The position numbers and the translations under genes were made by a program. From the NCBI GenBank assembly GCA_019745775.1, contig JAIESR010000094.1, positions 1 to 51,806 on the forward strand: a DNA stretch of 51,806 bases, written 5' to 3'. This document shows positions 7,290-16,447 of this stretch, in pieces (position 1 is the first letter of the stretch; every line of letters starts with the position of its first letter). The notes below the pieces were generated by a model, which did no database searches, had not been told where the DNA came from, and saw only the letters and a list, made by a program, of their open reading frames with translations. This DNA is from Xanthobacteraceae bacterium. Its GTDB lineage: Bacteria; Pseudomonadota; Alphaproteobacteria; Rhizobiales; Xanthobacteraceae.

Positions 7290-8185
7290 TCGTCGGGGTT
7301 CATGTGCCAGTCAGCGCTCGGCGGCGGACCCCAGCCGGCGATGCTGCGGTTCGCGCGGGTCCAGACCTTGGGACGCTGCGGCTGGTCCTCGTGCCACGGG
7401 CGCGGATCGAAGAAGCCGAGGTCCTCGTCGAGCAGCTGGTCGAGCTCGGCGAAGAACTCGACCACCTGGCCGTCCGGATTGCGGTGATAGATCGAGACGT
7501 TGTGGCCGGGGCCGTGGCGCAGCGGGCCCCAGATGATCGGGATGCGGTTGAGCGAGAGCACGTCGCAGCCGTTCTCCAGATGCGAGAAGTCGCGCAGCTG
7601 GAACGCGAAGTGGTGCAGCACGGCGCGCTTGCCCTTCACGAAATTCACCGTGTGGTGGTCGGGATTGCAGCGCATGAACACGAAGATGTCCTCGATCCAG
7701 TCGGAGACGCGGAAGCCCAGGATGCGCTGATAGAAGTCCGCGATCGCCTGCACGTCCGGCACCACGAACGCCACGTGTCCGAACTTGAACGGCGCGACGC
7801 CGCCGACCGACTGGTTGGGCGTCAGGAATTGCCAGTCGGTGATCAGCTCGATCGTGGTGTCCTTGATATCCTTGAAGGCGAGCGACGTCGACATGCCGGG
7901 GATGTCGTCGCTCCGGATGTCGCTCTCGATGCTCTGCGATGTCAGCCACTTGGCGATCGCGCCGAAGTCCGAGCCGGGCGCGACCTGGAAGGCGAGCTTG
8001 GCGCAGCGCGGCCGTTCGCCCTTCACGAGCTGAAGTGCGAGCTGCCCGACCTTGCAGGAGAGCAGCGCGCGGTCCTTCTCGCGTGCGGCGACCACCAGCC
8101 CCGTGACCTTGGTGTAGTGCTCGATCTGCGCCTCGAGGTCGGGCGTCTCGAAGGTCGCGTGCGAAATCCGCCGGATGTCGATCAT
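7286..8185 (-). CDS. VOC-superfamily extradiol-type dioxygenase
   Basis: The 299-residue protein has two glyoxalase/bleomycin-resistance (VOC) modules. The N-terminal one (residues about 6-115) is degenerate. The C-terminal one (134-250) keeps a metal triad: H137 in FGHVAF, H191 or H192 in LHHFAF, and E243 in VVEFFAE. This is the layout of catechol 2,3-dioxygenase-like enzymes, which cleave a ring next to two hydroxyls using Fe(II). The tail of about 45 residues (WHEDQP to MNPDE) is extra. It is preceded by an acyl-CoA dehydrogenase gene (10-base gap) and overlaps the next Bug gene by 4 bases. The substrate is not predictable from sequence. Confidence 0.87.
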   Translation of the reverse strand: MIDIRRISHATFETPDLEAQIEHYTKVTGLVVAAREKDRALLSCKVGQLALQLVKGERPRCAKLAFQVAPGSDFGAIAKWLTSQSIESDIRSDDIPGMSTSLAFKDIKDTTIELITDWQFLTPNQSVGGVAPFKFGHVAFVVPDVQAIADFYQRILGFRVSDWIEDIFVFMRCNPDHHTVNFVKGKRAVLHHFAFQLRDFSHLENGCDVLSLNRIPIIWGPLRHGPGHNVSIYHRNPDGQVVEFFAELDQLLDEDLGFFDPRPWHEDQPQRPKVWTRANRSIAGWGPPPSADWHMNPDE

Positions 8186-8195
8186 CGGTCCACTC

Positions 8196-9356
8196 TCAAC
8201 CGTACGTCTTCAGCACGTGCCGCGCGATCACCATCATCATCACCTCGCTGGCGCCTTCGGTGATGCGGTAGCTGCGCTGCTGGCGCCAGAATTTCTCGAT
8301 CGGCAGGTCGGTGGTGAGTGCGATGCCGCCGTGCACCTGCATGCATTCGTCGGCGGCGCGGAATGCCATCTCGTCAGCATAATACTTGCAGACGTAGCAA
8401 TCTTCGCGCGCGTCCTCGCCGGCGTCCAGGCGTGTGGCCGCCTTGTAGACGAGGAGGCGGGCGGCCTGCAGCTCGATATACATGTGCGCGAGCTTCCACT
8501 GGATCGCCTGCCGGTCGGCAAGCAGGCGCCCGAACGTCGAGCGCTGCTTGGCGTAGGACGTCGCCATCTCGAGGCAGCGTTCGGCGACGCCGAGTGCGCG
8601 GGCGCCGTGCTTCACGCGCCCCGCGCCGAGCCATTTCTGCGCCAGCCCAAAGCCGCGGCCTTCCTCGCCGACCAGGTTCTCGGCCGGCACCCGCACATTG
8701 TCGAGGATGATCTCCCACGGGCGGTCGCCCATCATGGTCTGGTACGAGGTGCCGAGCTTGACGCCGGGCGTGTCCATGTCGACCAGGAAGCACGAGATGC
8801 CGCCATGCGAGCCCTTGGCGCGGTCGGTCGCCGCCATCAGCTGCATGAAGTGCGCCTTGTTGGCGCCGGTGATGAAGCGCTTGGTGCCGTTGATGACGTA
8901 GTGGTTGCCGTCCTTAACTGCCGTCGTGCGCATGCCGCCGGGATCGGAGCCGGCGTCCGGCTCGGTCTGCGCGAACGCGACCTTCTTCTCGCCGCGCAGC
9001 ACCGGCATCAGGTACTTCTCGCGCAGGTCGCCCTTCAGCGTGAAAAGGATATGGCGCACCGACGGGCCGGTGATGCCTTCGCCGCGCGCCGGCAGCGCGA
9101 TGGTGCGCGACAGCTCCTCGGTGACGATCGTCCGCTGCAACAGCGACAGGCCGGGGCCGTCGAATTCCTCCGGCACTTCCATCATCCAGATGCCGAGGTC
9201 CTTGGCGCGCTGCTGGAGCTTGCCGAGGAATTCCGGCTTGATCTCCTCGCCCTCCGCCGTGAGCGTCTGGCGCTCGATCGGGATCAGCTCGTTGTTCACG
9301 AACCGCCGCAGCGAGTCCTTGAACATCCGCAGTTCTTCGGGGAGCTCGAATTCCAT
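8196..9356 (-). CDS. Acyl-CoA dehydrogenase
   Basis: The 386-residue flavoprotein has the usual three-part fold. An N-terminal helical domain includes VPEEFDGPGLSLLQRTIVTEELSR. A middle beta domain has FAQTEPDAGSDPGGMRTTAVKDGNHYVINGTKRFITGA, the flavin-contacting signature. A C-terminal helical domain has RSTFGRLLADRQAIQWKLA and MQVHGGIALTTDLPIEKFWRQQR. Such enzymes put a double bond between C2 and C3 of an acyl-CoA and pass electrons to ETF. The ATG at 9356 is chosen over upstream GTG/TTG codons because GGGAGG lies just before it. It sits between an acyl-CoA synthetase gene (27 bases upstream) and a VOC dioxygenase gene, so it probably acts on the CoA ester made by the former. Confidence 0.93.
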   Translation of the reverse strand: MEFELPEELRMFKDSLRRFVNNELIPIERQTLTAEGEEIKPEFLGKLQQRAKDLGIWMMEVPEEFDGPGLSLLQRTIVTEELSRTIALPARGEGITGPSVRHILFTLKGDLREKYLMPVLRGEKKVAFAQTEPDAGSDPGGMRTTAVKDGNHYVINGTKRFITGANKAHFMQLMAATDRAKGSHGGISCFLVDMDTPGVKLGTSYQTMMGDRPWEIILDNVRVPAENLVGEEGRGFGLAQKWLGAGRVKHGARALGVAERCLEMATSYAKQRSTFGRLLADRQAIQWKLAHMYIELQAARLLVYKAATRLDAGEDAREDCYVCKYYADEMAFRAADECMQVHGGIALTTDLPIEKFWRQQRSYRITEGASEVMMMVIARHVLKTYG

Positions 9357-9383
9357 CACCAACCTCCCGTTTCTTCTCTCTCG

Positions 9384-11453
9384 TTATTTGTCGTCGCGCC
9401 AGATCACGCGCACGTCGACCGCGACGGCACCTTTGCCTTGCGGCCGCACCATCAGCGGATTGATCTCGATGTCTTCTATACGCGCGCGGTGGTCGAGATA
9501 GAACTGCGCCAGCGCCAGCACGGTCTTTTCCAGCGCCGCGCGGTCGGCGGCCGGCTTGCCGCGATAGCCGGCGATGAGCTTGTTGAGCTTGAGGCCGTCG
9601 ATCATGGCCGTCACGTCGCCCTTGGTCACCGGAAGCATGCGCAACGCCGCGTCCTTCGCCAGCTCGACCAGGATGCCGCCGGCGCCGACCAAGAGCATCG
9701 GGCCGTAGAGCTTGTCGGCCCGCGCGCCGACGATCGCCTCGATGCCGGAGACCATCTCCTGCACCAGGAAGCCGTCGAGCTTGGCGTTCGGATAGGCGGC
9801 CTTGGCCGAAGCAGTGAGCGCCTCGGCAGCCTTGAGCAAGGCGTCACGATCTCCAAGGCCAAGCGCCACGCCGCCGGCCTCGGTCTTGTGCAGGATGTCG
9901 GCCGAGCGGATTTTCAGCACCACTGGATACCCGATCTGCTCGGCCGCAGCGGCAGCTTCGGCGGCGGTCGCGACCTCGCGGCTCTGCGGCAGCGCGATCC
10001 CGTATTTCGTGAGCGTGGCGTCGAGCGTGGCCGGCGTGAGATCGCTGGGCGGGGCAGGGGGCGGCGCCGCCGGCTTCCGGCCGGCGCGCTGCGCGTGGAA
10101 CCACAGCCCGTTGAGCGCGCGGAGGGTCGGCTCCAGTCCCTGGAGGAACGGGAAGCCGGCCTGCGTCTGCGCTTCGACCGCCTCCGGTGTCATCTGGTAG
10201 CTCATGCGGCCGAAACCGACGATCGGCTTGTCGGTGCCGTGCACCATCGCCTGGAGGGTCTCGACGCCGTCCCAGGCGCCGGCCTTCGACGGCAGCATCG
10301 CCGCCCAGGCGATCATGTCGATGTTCGGGTCCCTGGCCACCACCTCGCAGACGCCGGCCGCCTGCTTTAGCCCGCCGGGGATGCCGAGGTCGAGCGGGTT
10401 CTTCGGCTCGATCCCCTCCTGCATATAGGGCATCAGGCCCTTGAGCGTCGCCGGCGAATAGTCGGGCATCGAGGCGCCTTCGAACTCGGCGTAGTCGTAG
10501 AGCAGGTCGACGGTGCCGCCCGAGGTCGTGACGAAGCCGATTCGTGGCCCCTTCGGCAGCCGTCCGCCGTCGAAGGCGAGCGCTGTTTCCATCATGTCGT
10601 CGAGGTTGCGGCAGTTGACGATGCCGTAACGATCGCACATCGCCAGATAGGCGGCGTAATCGCCGCCGATCGCGCCGGTATGCGACTGCGCGGCGGCCTG
10701 CGACTTTGCGGTGGCGCCGGTCTTGATCGCGACGATCGGCTTGCCGGCTTCGAGCGCGCGCGCCGCGGCCGCCATGAAGGCGGCGGGCCGGCGGATGCCC
10801 TCGATGAACAGCGCGATCACGCGGGTGTTGGGGTCGTCGACCAGGAAGTTCAGGTAGTCGGCGAGATCGAAGCTGATCTCGTTGCCCGACGTGATGCCGT
10901 AGGAGAAACGCAGCCCGCGGTCGGCGGAGGTGCGCAGCCAGAACTGCAAGGTGCCGCCCGACTGGAACACCGCGCTCACCGAGCCGGCCGAGAACCGCGG
11001 CAGCTCGTTGTTCGGATAGGCGAAGATCTTCTCATGGTAGCTGTAGGCGCCCATGCAGTTCGGGCCCGCAACCTTGATCCTGCTGCGGCCGAGGAAGTCC
11101 TTCAGCCAGGCGCCGCGCTGGTGCGACGCGGGATCGGGACCGTCACCCATTGCGGCCGAATAGATGGTGGCGGTGGTGACGCCGGCAGCTTCCGCATCCT
11201 CCAGCACGCCGGCGACGCCGACGGCGGGTACGATCACCATGGCGTGCTCGATCGGCTCGGGAGAGTCGCGCAAAGAAGGGATGCACGCCTCCCCGAACAC
11301 TTCCTTCTGCCGCGGATTGACCAGGGTGATGCGGCCCGGATAGCCGTAATCGCGCAGGTTGCGGTAGATCAGCCGGGCCCAGGGCGCCCGCTCCGAAGCT
11401 CCCACGATCGCAATCGACTTGGCGCGGAGCACCGACTCCGGCGACCGGTACAT
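9384..11453 (-). CDS. ADP-forming acyl-CoA synthetase (acetate-CoA ligase family)
   Basis: The 689-residue fused protein has a CoA-binding Rossmann domain (AIVGASERAPWARLIYRNL near residue 15). Succinyl-CoA-synthetase-like alpha domains follow, with the phosphohistidine motif QSHTGAIGGDY (H258). A C-terminal ATP-grasp domain spans about residues 475-689 (GYPVVLKIRSADILHKTEAGGV). It makes an acyl-CoA from an acid, CoA and ATP, releasing ADP. The ATG at 11453 is preferred because AGGTGAGG precedes it; a GTG at 11468 is also in frame. It is the first gene of the leftward block (synthetase, dehydrogenase, VOC, two Bug proteins) and diverges from the cupin gene at 11623. It probably activates the acid imported or formed by this pathway. 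Confidence 0.92.
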   Translation of the reverse strand: MYRSPESVLRAKSIAIVGASERAPWARLIYRNLRDYGYPGRITLVNPRQKEVFGEACIPSLRDSPEPIEHAMVIVPAVGVAGVLEDAEAAGVTTATIYSAAMGDGPDPASHQRGAWLKDFLGRSRIKVAGPNCMGAYSYHEKIFAYPNNELPRFSAGSVSAVFQSGGTLQFWLRTSADRGLRFSYGITSGNEISFDLADYLNFLVDDPNTRVIALFIEGIRRPAAFMAAAARALEAGKPIVAIKTGATAKSQAAAQSHTGAIGGDYAAYLAMCDRYGIVNCRNLDDMMETALAFDGGRLPKGPRIGFVTTSGGTVDLLYDYAEFEGASMPDYSPATLKGLMPYMQEGIEPKNPLDLGIPGGLKQAAGVCEVVARDPNIDMIAWAAMLPSKAGAWDGVETLQAMVHGTDKPIVGFGRMSYQMTPEAVEAQTQAGFPFLQGLEPTLRALNGLWFHAQRAGRKPAAPPPAPPSDLTPATLDATLTKYGIALPQSREVATAAEAAAAAEQIGYPVVLKIRSADILHKTEAGGVALGLGDRDALLKAAEALTASAKAAYPNAKLDGFLVQEMVSGIEAIVGARADKLYGPMLLVGAGGILVELAKDAALRMLPVTKGDVTAMIDGLKLNKLIAGYRGKPAADRAALEKTVLALAQFYLDHRARIEDIEINPLMVRPQGKGAVAVDVRVIWRDDK

Positions 11454-11579
11454 GGCCTCACCTGACACGCGACCTACCCCGCACGTTTCTTGCTCTCACT
11501 GCCATCTGTCTTAAGACCCCGGCCGAACATGGTCAAAGGGAGGGAGTAGGGCAATTGCGCGCCCCCGGCGTTGCAATTC

Positions 11580-11588
11580 TGGTATACT
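11580..11588 (+). promoter_or_regulatory. Extended -10 promoter element before cupin gene
   Basis: TGGTATACT matches an extended -10 (TGn plus TATACT) and lies 34 bases before the cupin start at 11623. No good -35 is seen at 17-base spacing, which an extended -10 can tolerate. It sits in the divergent gap between the synthetase and cupin genes. Confidence 0.4.
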
Positions 11589-11622
11589 GCGCACAACGCA
11601 CAAGCGATCCGGGAGCGAGACA

Positions 11623-12504
11623 ATGAAGATCATGCACCTTGAGGATGCCCCGCTCGTGCGCGGTCTCGAACACCGCGGCGGCACGTTCCACTCCCGCACC
11701 ATGGCCGAGGGGACGCCGGGCACGCCGGGCAATTTCAAGTTCTCGCTGAGCTGGCTCGGCACCGACTATTCGGGGCCGCGGCACCGGCACAATTTCGACC
11801 AGTACCGCTTCATGATCGAGGGCGAGTCCGACTACGGCCAGGACGGCCCGCTCAAGGCCGGCATGCTCGGCTATTATCCGGAAGGCGTGCCCTACGGTCC
11901 GCAGGTCAACAAGACGGAGATCTTCTGCGCGGTGCTGCAATTCGGCGGCGCCAGCGGCTCCGGCTATCTGCTTCCGCGCGAGGTCAAGGCCGGGATGGAG
12001 GAGTTGAAAAAATTCGGCGAATTCAAGGACGGGATTTTCCATCGTCACGACGATGTGCCCGGGCGCCGCAACGCCGACGCCTACCAGGCGATCTGGGAGC
12101 ATATGCACGGCCGCGCGATGGTCTATCCCAAGGGCCGCTACGATGCGCCGATCTATGCGGACTCCAAGAATTACGGTTGGGCGCCGGTGAAAGGCGCCGA
12201 GGGCGTGTCCGAGAAGCTGTTCGGGGTCTGGACGGAGCGGCGCACCGAGGCCGGCATGCTCAAGCTTGAGGCCGGCGCGAGTCACAAGATCGCGGGCCGC
12301 GGGGTCTATCTCGTCCTCTCCGGCGCTGGCCAGTGTGAAGGAGAGCCGCTGCGGCAACACACCTGCGTGTTTCTCGACACCGGCGAGACCACGACGCTCT
12401 CCGCCGGCGAGGCGATGGAACTCCTGCACTACGGCCTGCCGGACCTCTCCGACATGGAGGCGGCGGTTCACACGTCGGGCGTGGCGATGCAGGCCGCCGA
12501 ATAG
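11623..12504 (+). CDS. Cupin-fold protein, unknown function
   Basis: The 293-residue protein looks like two cupin barrels. The first has SGPRHRHNFDQYRFMIEGESDYGQ (about residues 51-74), where H56, H58 and Q62 sit at the usual metal-ligand positions. The second (about residues 210-290) has GVYLVLSGAGQCEGEPLRQHTCVFLDTGE but fewer candidate ligands. Cupins of this kind include dioxygenases and isomerases of small acids. I cannot name the reaction. GGGAG lies 8 bases before the ATG. The next gene, a Bug receptor, starts 13 bases after the stop, so the pair is an operon. It is divergent from the acyl-CoA block. Confidence 0.75.
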   Translation: MKIMHLEDAPLVRGLEHRGGTFHSRTMAEGTPGTPGNFKFSLSWLGTDYSGPRHRHNFDQYRFMIEGESDYGQDGPLKAGMLGYYPEGVPYGPQVNKTEIFCAVLQFGGASGSGYLLPREVKAGMEELKKFGEFKDGIFHRHDDVPGRRNADAYQAIWEHMHGRAMVYPKGRYDAPIYADSKNYGWAPVKGAEGVSEKLFGVWTERRTEAGMLKLEAGASHKIAGRGVYLVLSGAGQCEGEPLRQHTCVFLDTGETTTLSAGEAMELLHYGLPDLSDMEAAVHTSGVAMQAAE

Positions 12505-12517
12505 CGGCGCGCCCGTC

Positions 12518-13540
12518 ATGGCGCTTCGGCCATCGCGGCGAAGTACTCTCACCGGCCTGAGCGCCGCGGCGCTCGCCGGCATTCTGCCGCGCACGGCGCG
12601 CGCCAACGACTTCTATCACGGCAAGACGCTCACGGTGATCGTCGGCTTTGCGCCCGGCGGCGGCGTCGACACCACCGCGCGCATGGTCGCGCGGCACCTG
12701 GTCCGGTTCATTCCCGGGCAGCCCGCGCTGGTCATGCAGAACATGGAGGGGGCCGGCGGCATCGTTTCCGCCAACCATCTTGGCCGGCGGGTGGCGGCGG
12801 ACGGACTGACGCTTGCGGTGCCCGGCCGCTCTTGGTTCGTCGAAGGCGTCGTCAAGAATCCGAGCGTGACCTTCGACCCGACGCAGCTCAGCTATGTCGG
12901 CAGCCCCGGCGCGGTGAACTCGATGGTGTTCGTTCGCGCGGCGACCGGCATCAAGACCTTCGACGACCTGAAATCGCACCCGAAGTCCGTCACCTTCGGT
13001 TCGATCGGCAGCACGACGCCGACGGCGATGATCCCGGTAATGCTGGCGCGCGAAGGCCTGCCGATCAGGGTGATCTTCGGCTACGTCTCGACCGCGCGCG
13101 TGCTGCTGGCGCTGGAGCAGGGCGAAGTCGACGCGGTGTTCACGGTCGAGGATTCGTTCGCCCGCCGTCAGGACCTGATCAAGAACAGGGTGGTCATCCC
13201 GATCCTACAGAACAAGCCGACGCTGCCCGGCGTGCCGCTGGTGCGCGACGTGCTGCCGCCAAGCCGGCAATCGTTGCTCACGCTGGTGCTGGCGCTCGAA
13301 AATTTCGGGTTGCCGCTGGTCGGGCCGCCTGGGATTCCGGCCGATCGCCTCGCGATCTTGCGCAAGGCTTTCATCGACATGAGCAACGACGCGGAGTATC
13401 GCGCGGAGGCGGCGCGCATCGATCAGCCGATCGGCGCGCCGCTCGACGGCGGCGTGCTGGAAGCGATGATGAGAGAGCTGGCGGCAGGTGTCACGCCCGA
13501 CGTGGTGGCGGCCTATCGGCAGCTCAGCTCCGGAAAATGA
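12518..13540 (+). CDS. Bug-type TTT substrate-binding protein with Tat-like signal
   Basis: The 340-residue protein begins MALRPSRRSTLTGLSAAALAG, a twin-arginine-like leader. The mature part starts near ANDFYHGKTLTVIVGFAPGGGVDT and continues with VRFIPGQPALVMQNMEGAGG, the ligand loops of the FYxGK Bug branch. The start at 12518 follows the cupin stop by 13 bases; longer upstream readings run inside the cupin gene and are rejected. A 10-base-pair hairpin follows at 13545. The ligand is unknown, but the linked cupin suggests the same substrate. Confidence 0.88.
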   Translation: MALRPSRRSTLTGLSAAALAGILPRTARANDFYHGKTLTVIVGFAPGGGVDTTARMVARHLVRFIPGQPALVMQNMEGAGGIVSANHLGRRVAADGLTLAVPGRSWFVEGVVKNPSVTFDPTQLSYVGSPGAVNSMVFVRAATGIKTFDDLKSHPKSVTFGSIGSTTPTAMIPVMLAREGLPIRVIFGYVSTARVLLALEQGEVDAVFTVEDSFARRQDLIKNRVVIPILQNKPTLPGVPLVRDVLPPSRQSLLTLVLALENFGLPLVGPPGIPADRLAILRKAFIDMSNDAEYRAEAARIDQPIGAPLDGGVLEAMMRELAAGVTPDVVAAYRQLSSGK

Positions 13541-13544
13541 ACAG

Positions 13545-13568
13545 GGGCGCGGTCGGATGACCGCGCCC
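13545..13568. terminator. Hairpin between convergent genes
   Basis: GGGCGCGGTC and GACCGCGCCC form a perfect 10-base-pair stem with a GGAT loop, 4 bases after the Bug stop at 13540 and before the end of the opposite small gene at 13597. There is no U-run, so it may be a bidirectional transcript end rather than a classical terminator. Confidence 0.45.
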
Positions 13569-13596
13569 TGCAAACGCGCAACCGATCGCGTGCTGC

Positions 13597-13794
13597 TTAC
13601 GCCTTCTTCTCGACGGCGTCGGTCTGCACCACGGGTGACGGCGCCTGGCTCGCGCCTACCGCCTCGACGTCGAGGAAACCGGGGAAATACTTGTTGGCGA
13701 ACTTTTCAAAGATCGCAAAGAGGCCGGCTGCGATGAAGACCCACACACCCATGGCGGCGCACTGGAGCAGGAACTGAGAGAAATTGATGTTCAT
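13597..13794 (-). CDS. Small single-span membrane protein of the TctAB locus
   Basis: The 65-residue protein has one hydrophobic segment (FLLQCAAMGVWVFIAAGLFAIF, about residues 6-27) and a polar tail ending VVQTDAVEKKA. The ATG at 13794 has GGAAGGGAAACAGGT before it; a longer in-frame reading to 13848 begins in the intergenic region and is not preferred. It lies 72 bases downstream of the fused TctA-TctB gene on the same strand, so it is probably co-expressed with it. Its place suggests a small transporter subunit or stabiliser, which is inference. I do not recognise the family. Confidence 0.65.
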   Translation of the reverse strand: MNINFSQFLLQCAAMGVWVFIAAGLFAIFEKFANKYFPGFLDVEAVGASQAPSPVVQTDAVEKKA

Positions 13795-13866
13795 ACCTGT
13801 TTCCCTTCCGGGCTCTTGTCGTTCGTGTTCAAGGGCGGTCCGTCCCACCGGACGGACCGTATTGCA

Positions 13867-15951
13867 TCAGATCGACGGCAGGAACTTCAGTGCCGGGATC
13901 CACTGAGCGATCAGTGTCGGCGGCCACGGGATCGACATCACGTTGTCGAACACGAAGCTGATCGCAAACACCAGAACGATCGCGTAGCTGATGACCAGTT
14001 TCCACGGCTCCCTGTTCTCATAGCGCATGAAGATGACGACGAACAGCGCCACCGTCGGGACCAGGCCGATCACCGCCATGACGCCCATGAAGGCGATCAG
14101 GTAGCCGAAGAACCGGGCCGCGCGCTTGACGATGGTGCTGACCGGCAGATGCTCGGTGTCGGACGCAAGATCCATGTGGATCTTCTGCTCGACCTGATGC
14201 TGCGCCGACTCAGCGAGGCTTTCCGTCGCGTGGACCGTCGGCTTGCGGCACATGTCGTTGAACAAGCTCAGCAGGCACACGGTGATGCCGACCGATCCGA
14301 CCACGAGCGGCACGATCTTGGCGCTGAAATCCCAGCTCAGCGCCATCAACACCATCGAGGAGAGGATGCCGAGCATGAAGATCGTGAACAGCTGGGCCGG
14401 ATGGAAGCGCGGCGCCTGGAAGCTCTGCGCGAGCTTGATGACGCCGCCCTGGCTCCTGATGTCCTGAATTAGGGGCCGCAGCAGGCCGATGCCGGCCATG
14501 ATGAACAGGATCGCAACGACCGGGCGCGCGAACCAGCTGATGCCGTAACGCTCCACCGAGATGAAGAGGTAGCGCTCGATGGTGTCGCCGAGCACCGCGC
14601 CCAGGATGAGCGGCGGCCGCGGCCACTTGAACTGCTTCATGCACCAGCCGACCAGGCCGAAGAACAGCAGCGCAAACAGGTCGCCCCACTGACGGGTCGC
14701 TTCGAAGGCGCCGATATAGATGATGCCCATCACCGCCGGCAGGATCAGGCTGAAGCGCAGCGTCGCCAGCCGGGCGAATTGCGGGCTGAACAGGTAGCAC
14801 ATGCCGGCGCCGAGGATGTTCGCGAGCGCCACCGACCACACCATCGAATAGGTGATGTCGAGGTTCTTGTGCAGCATGTCGGGGCCCGGCACCAGGCCGT
14901 GGATCAGGAACGCGCCGAGCAGGATCGCCATGGTGGCGCTGCCGGGCACGCCGAATGCGATGGTCGGGACCAGCGCGCCGCCTTCCTTGGCGTTGTTGGA
15001 GCTCTCCGACGCGATGACGCCGCGCACGTCGCCCTTGCCGAAGGTTTGCGCGGCGCCTTTTTCGGTCTTCAACGCGTGGCCATAGGCGAGCCAGTCGACG
15101 ACCGAGGCGCTGATACCGGGGATCGAGCCGATGCCGCCGCCGATCCACGAGCAGCGCACGATCAGCCACCAGTGCTGGAAGCAATCCTTCACGCCCTGCC
15201 ACTGGCCCTTGTAGATGTCGGCCTTCTCGAACCCGGCGGCGATCGCCTGCCGTGTAATGAGCAGGTCACAAAGCTCCGGTAGAGCGAAGATGCCGAGCAG
15301 CAGCGGCGTGAGCGGCAGGCCGTCCCAGAGATAGAGGCTGTTGAAGGTCCAGCGCAACGTTCCGGACTGCGGATCGGTACCGATCATCGCGATCATGATA
15401 CCGAGGCAGCCGGCCGCGAGCCCGCGCAACGGTGCGTTGCCCGACAGGATCGCGACCATCGATATGCCCAAGACGGCGAACGCCAACAATTCCGGCGAGC
15501 CCAGGAACAGCATGACGGGTCGCAGGATCGGAATAGATATCGCCAGCAGGCACGCGCCGAAGATGCCGCCCATCATCGACGACATGTATGAAGCGCTGAG
15601 CGCTCGACCCGCTTCTCCCTTTTTCGCCATCGGGAATCCGTCCAAGACGGTCGCGGCGGAAGCGGCACCTCCGGGCACGCCGAACAGCACCGCGGGGATT
15701 GGATCGCCGGTGGTGGTGGTCGATCCGAGACCGAGCAGCAGTGCGAAGGCCGCGTACGGATCCATGTTGAAAGTGAAGGGCAGCAGCATCGCCGTTCCGG
15801 CAAGGCCGCCGATGCCGGGCACGATTCCCAGGACGAGGCCCATGAGACAGCCGGCCGCCAGATACATCAGGCGCGTCGGCTCCATCAGGATCAGAAACGC
15901 CTTGCCTGCAGCGGTTGCCATAAAGGCAATTTCGCCAGTAACTGCTTCCAT
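13867..15951 (-). CDS. Fused TctA-TctB tripartite tricarboxylate transporter permease
   Basis: The 694-residue polytopic membrane protein has two parts. Residues about 20-530 are TctA, the large permease: LAAGCLMGLVLGIVPGIGGL, LLGLGSTTTTGDPIPAVLFGVPGG, and a repeated half with IPGISASVVDWLAYG and AFGVPGSATMAILLGAFLIHG. Residues about 545-694 hold four further spans (TIFMLGILSSMVLMALSWDF to PWPPTLIAQWIPALKF) and resemble TctB, normally a separate gene of about 150 residues. The start at 15951 has TGAGGAAATC before the ATG. No Bug gene is in the same operon, so this permease may be shared by several receptors in the window. It is divergent from the ThDP enzyme at 16448. Confidence 0.88.
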   Translation of the reverse strand: MEAVTGEIAFMATAAGKAFLILMEPTRLMYLAAGCLMGLVLGIVPGIGGLAGTAMLLPFTFNMDPYAAFALLLGLGSTTTTGDPIPAVLFGVPGGAASAATVLDGFPMAKKGEAGRALSASYMSSMMGGIFGACLLAISIPILRPVMLFLGSPELLAFAVLGISMVAILSGNAPLRGLAAGCLGIMIAMIGTDPQSGTLRWTFNSLYLWDGLPLTPLLLGIFALPELCDLLITRQAIAAGFEKADIYKGQWQGVKDCFQHWWLIVRCSWIGGGIGSIPGISASVVDWLAYGHALKTEKGAAQTFGKGDVRGVIASESSNNAKEGGALVPTIAFGVPGSATMAILLGAFLIHGLVPGPDMLHKNLDITYSMVWSVALANILGAGMCYLFSPQFARLATLRFSLILPAVMGIIYIGAFEATRQWGDLFALLFFGLVGWCMKQFKWPRPPLILGAVLGDTIERYLFISVERYGISWFARPVVAILFIMAGIGLLRPLIQDIRSQGGVIKLAQSFQAPRFHPAQLFTIFMLGILSSMVLMALSWDFSAKIVPLVVGSVGITVCLLSLFNDMCRKPTVHATESLAESAQHQVEQKIHMDLASDTEHLPVSTIVKRAARFFGYLIAFMGVMAVIGLVPTVALFVVIFMRYENREPWKLVISYAIVLVFAISFVFDNVMSIPWPPTLIAQWIPALKFLPSI

Positions 15952-16447
15952 GATTTCCTCACCCCAACCCAATTCCGCCGACCGTCAGGTCGTTTGTCTT
16001 ACGCCAAAAGCGCAGGATCGTCCCACGCTCGATTCCATGCCGATACAAGTTCAAGATGGCGGCTTATCGTGCTGCAGGTTCACCGCACTGCAGCCAGGCC
16101 CGCGACCGATTGCGATGGCCCAATCTCCTCCCGTCCCCAGCACGTTACCCTCAAACATGCAAACGGCCGCACTAGTGCGCGCTGCCAAAGCATGGTAGCC
16201 AACCCCCCGGTTTTGAGGGGATGTAAGCAGAAGATCGCGTCATGCGAAAGTCGTTTCTTTTATAGTGACGACTGTGCAAAACGCCCGCATGGTCGCAGAT
16301 GGAACCGTGGTGGCATACCAGCGCCCGCGAAGGGCTTCTTTGCAGTGCCCATGCGCGATTGTGATCGGCAGTGCGGCGGGCGGCGCCTGCGCTGAATGAT
16401 CGCAGCCACGAATTCACAAACGAGCAAAAAGAAAGAGAGTAGCGACG
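15952..16447. other. Divergent intergenic region, 496 bases
   Basis: This gap separates the leftward tctAB-like gene from the rightward ThDP-enzyme gene. I see no convincing coding sequence, tRNA or strong palindrome. It is moderately less GC-rich than the genes around 16240-16300 (TTTCTTTTATAGTGACGAC), where a promoter could lie, but no confident -35/-10 pair can be assigned. It must hold the promoters of both flanking genes. Confidence 0.5.

Noticed and set aside
8175..10370. A 731-codon open frame on the plus strand
   Set aside because: It lies antisense to the acyl-CoA dehydrogenase and synthetase genes, whose family motifs are unmistakable. The antisense product is His/Arg/Leu-rich with no domain.
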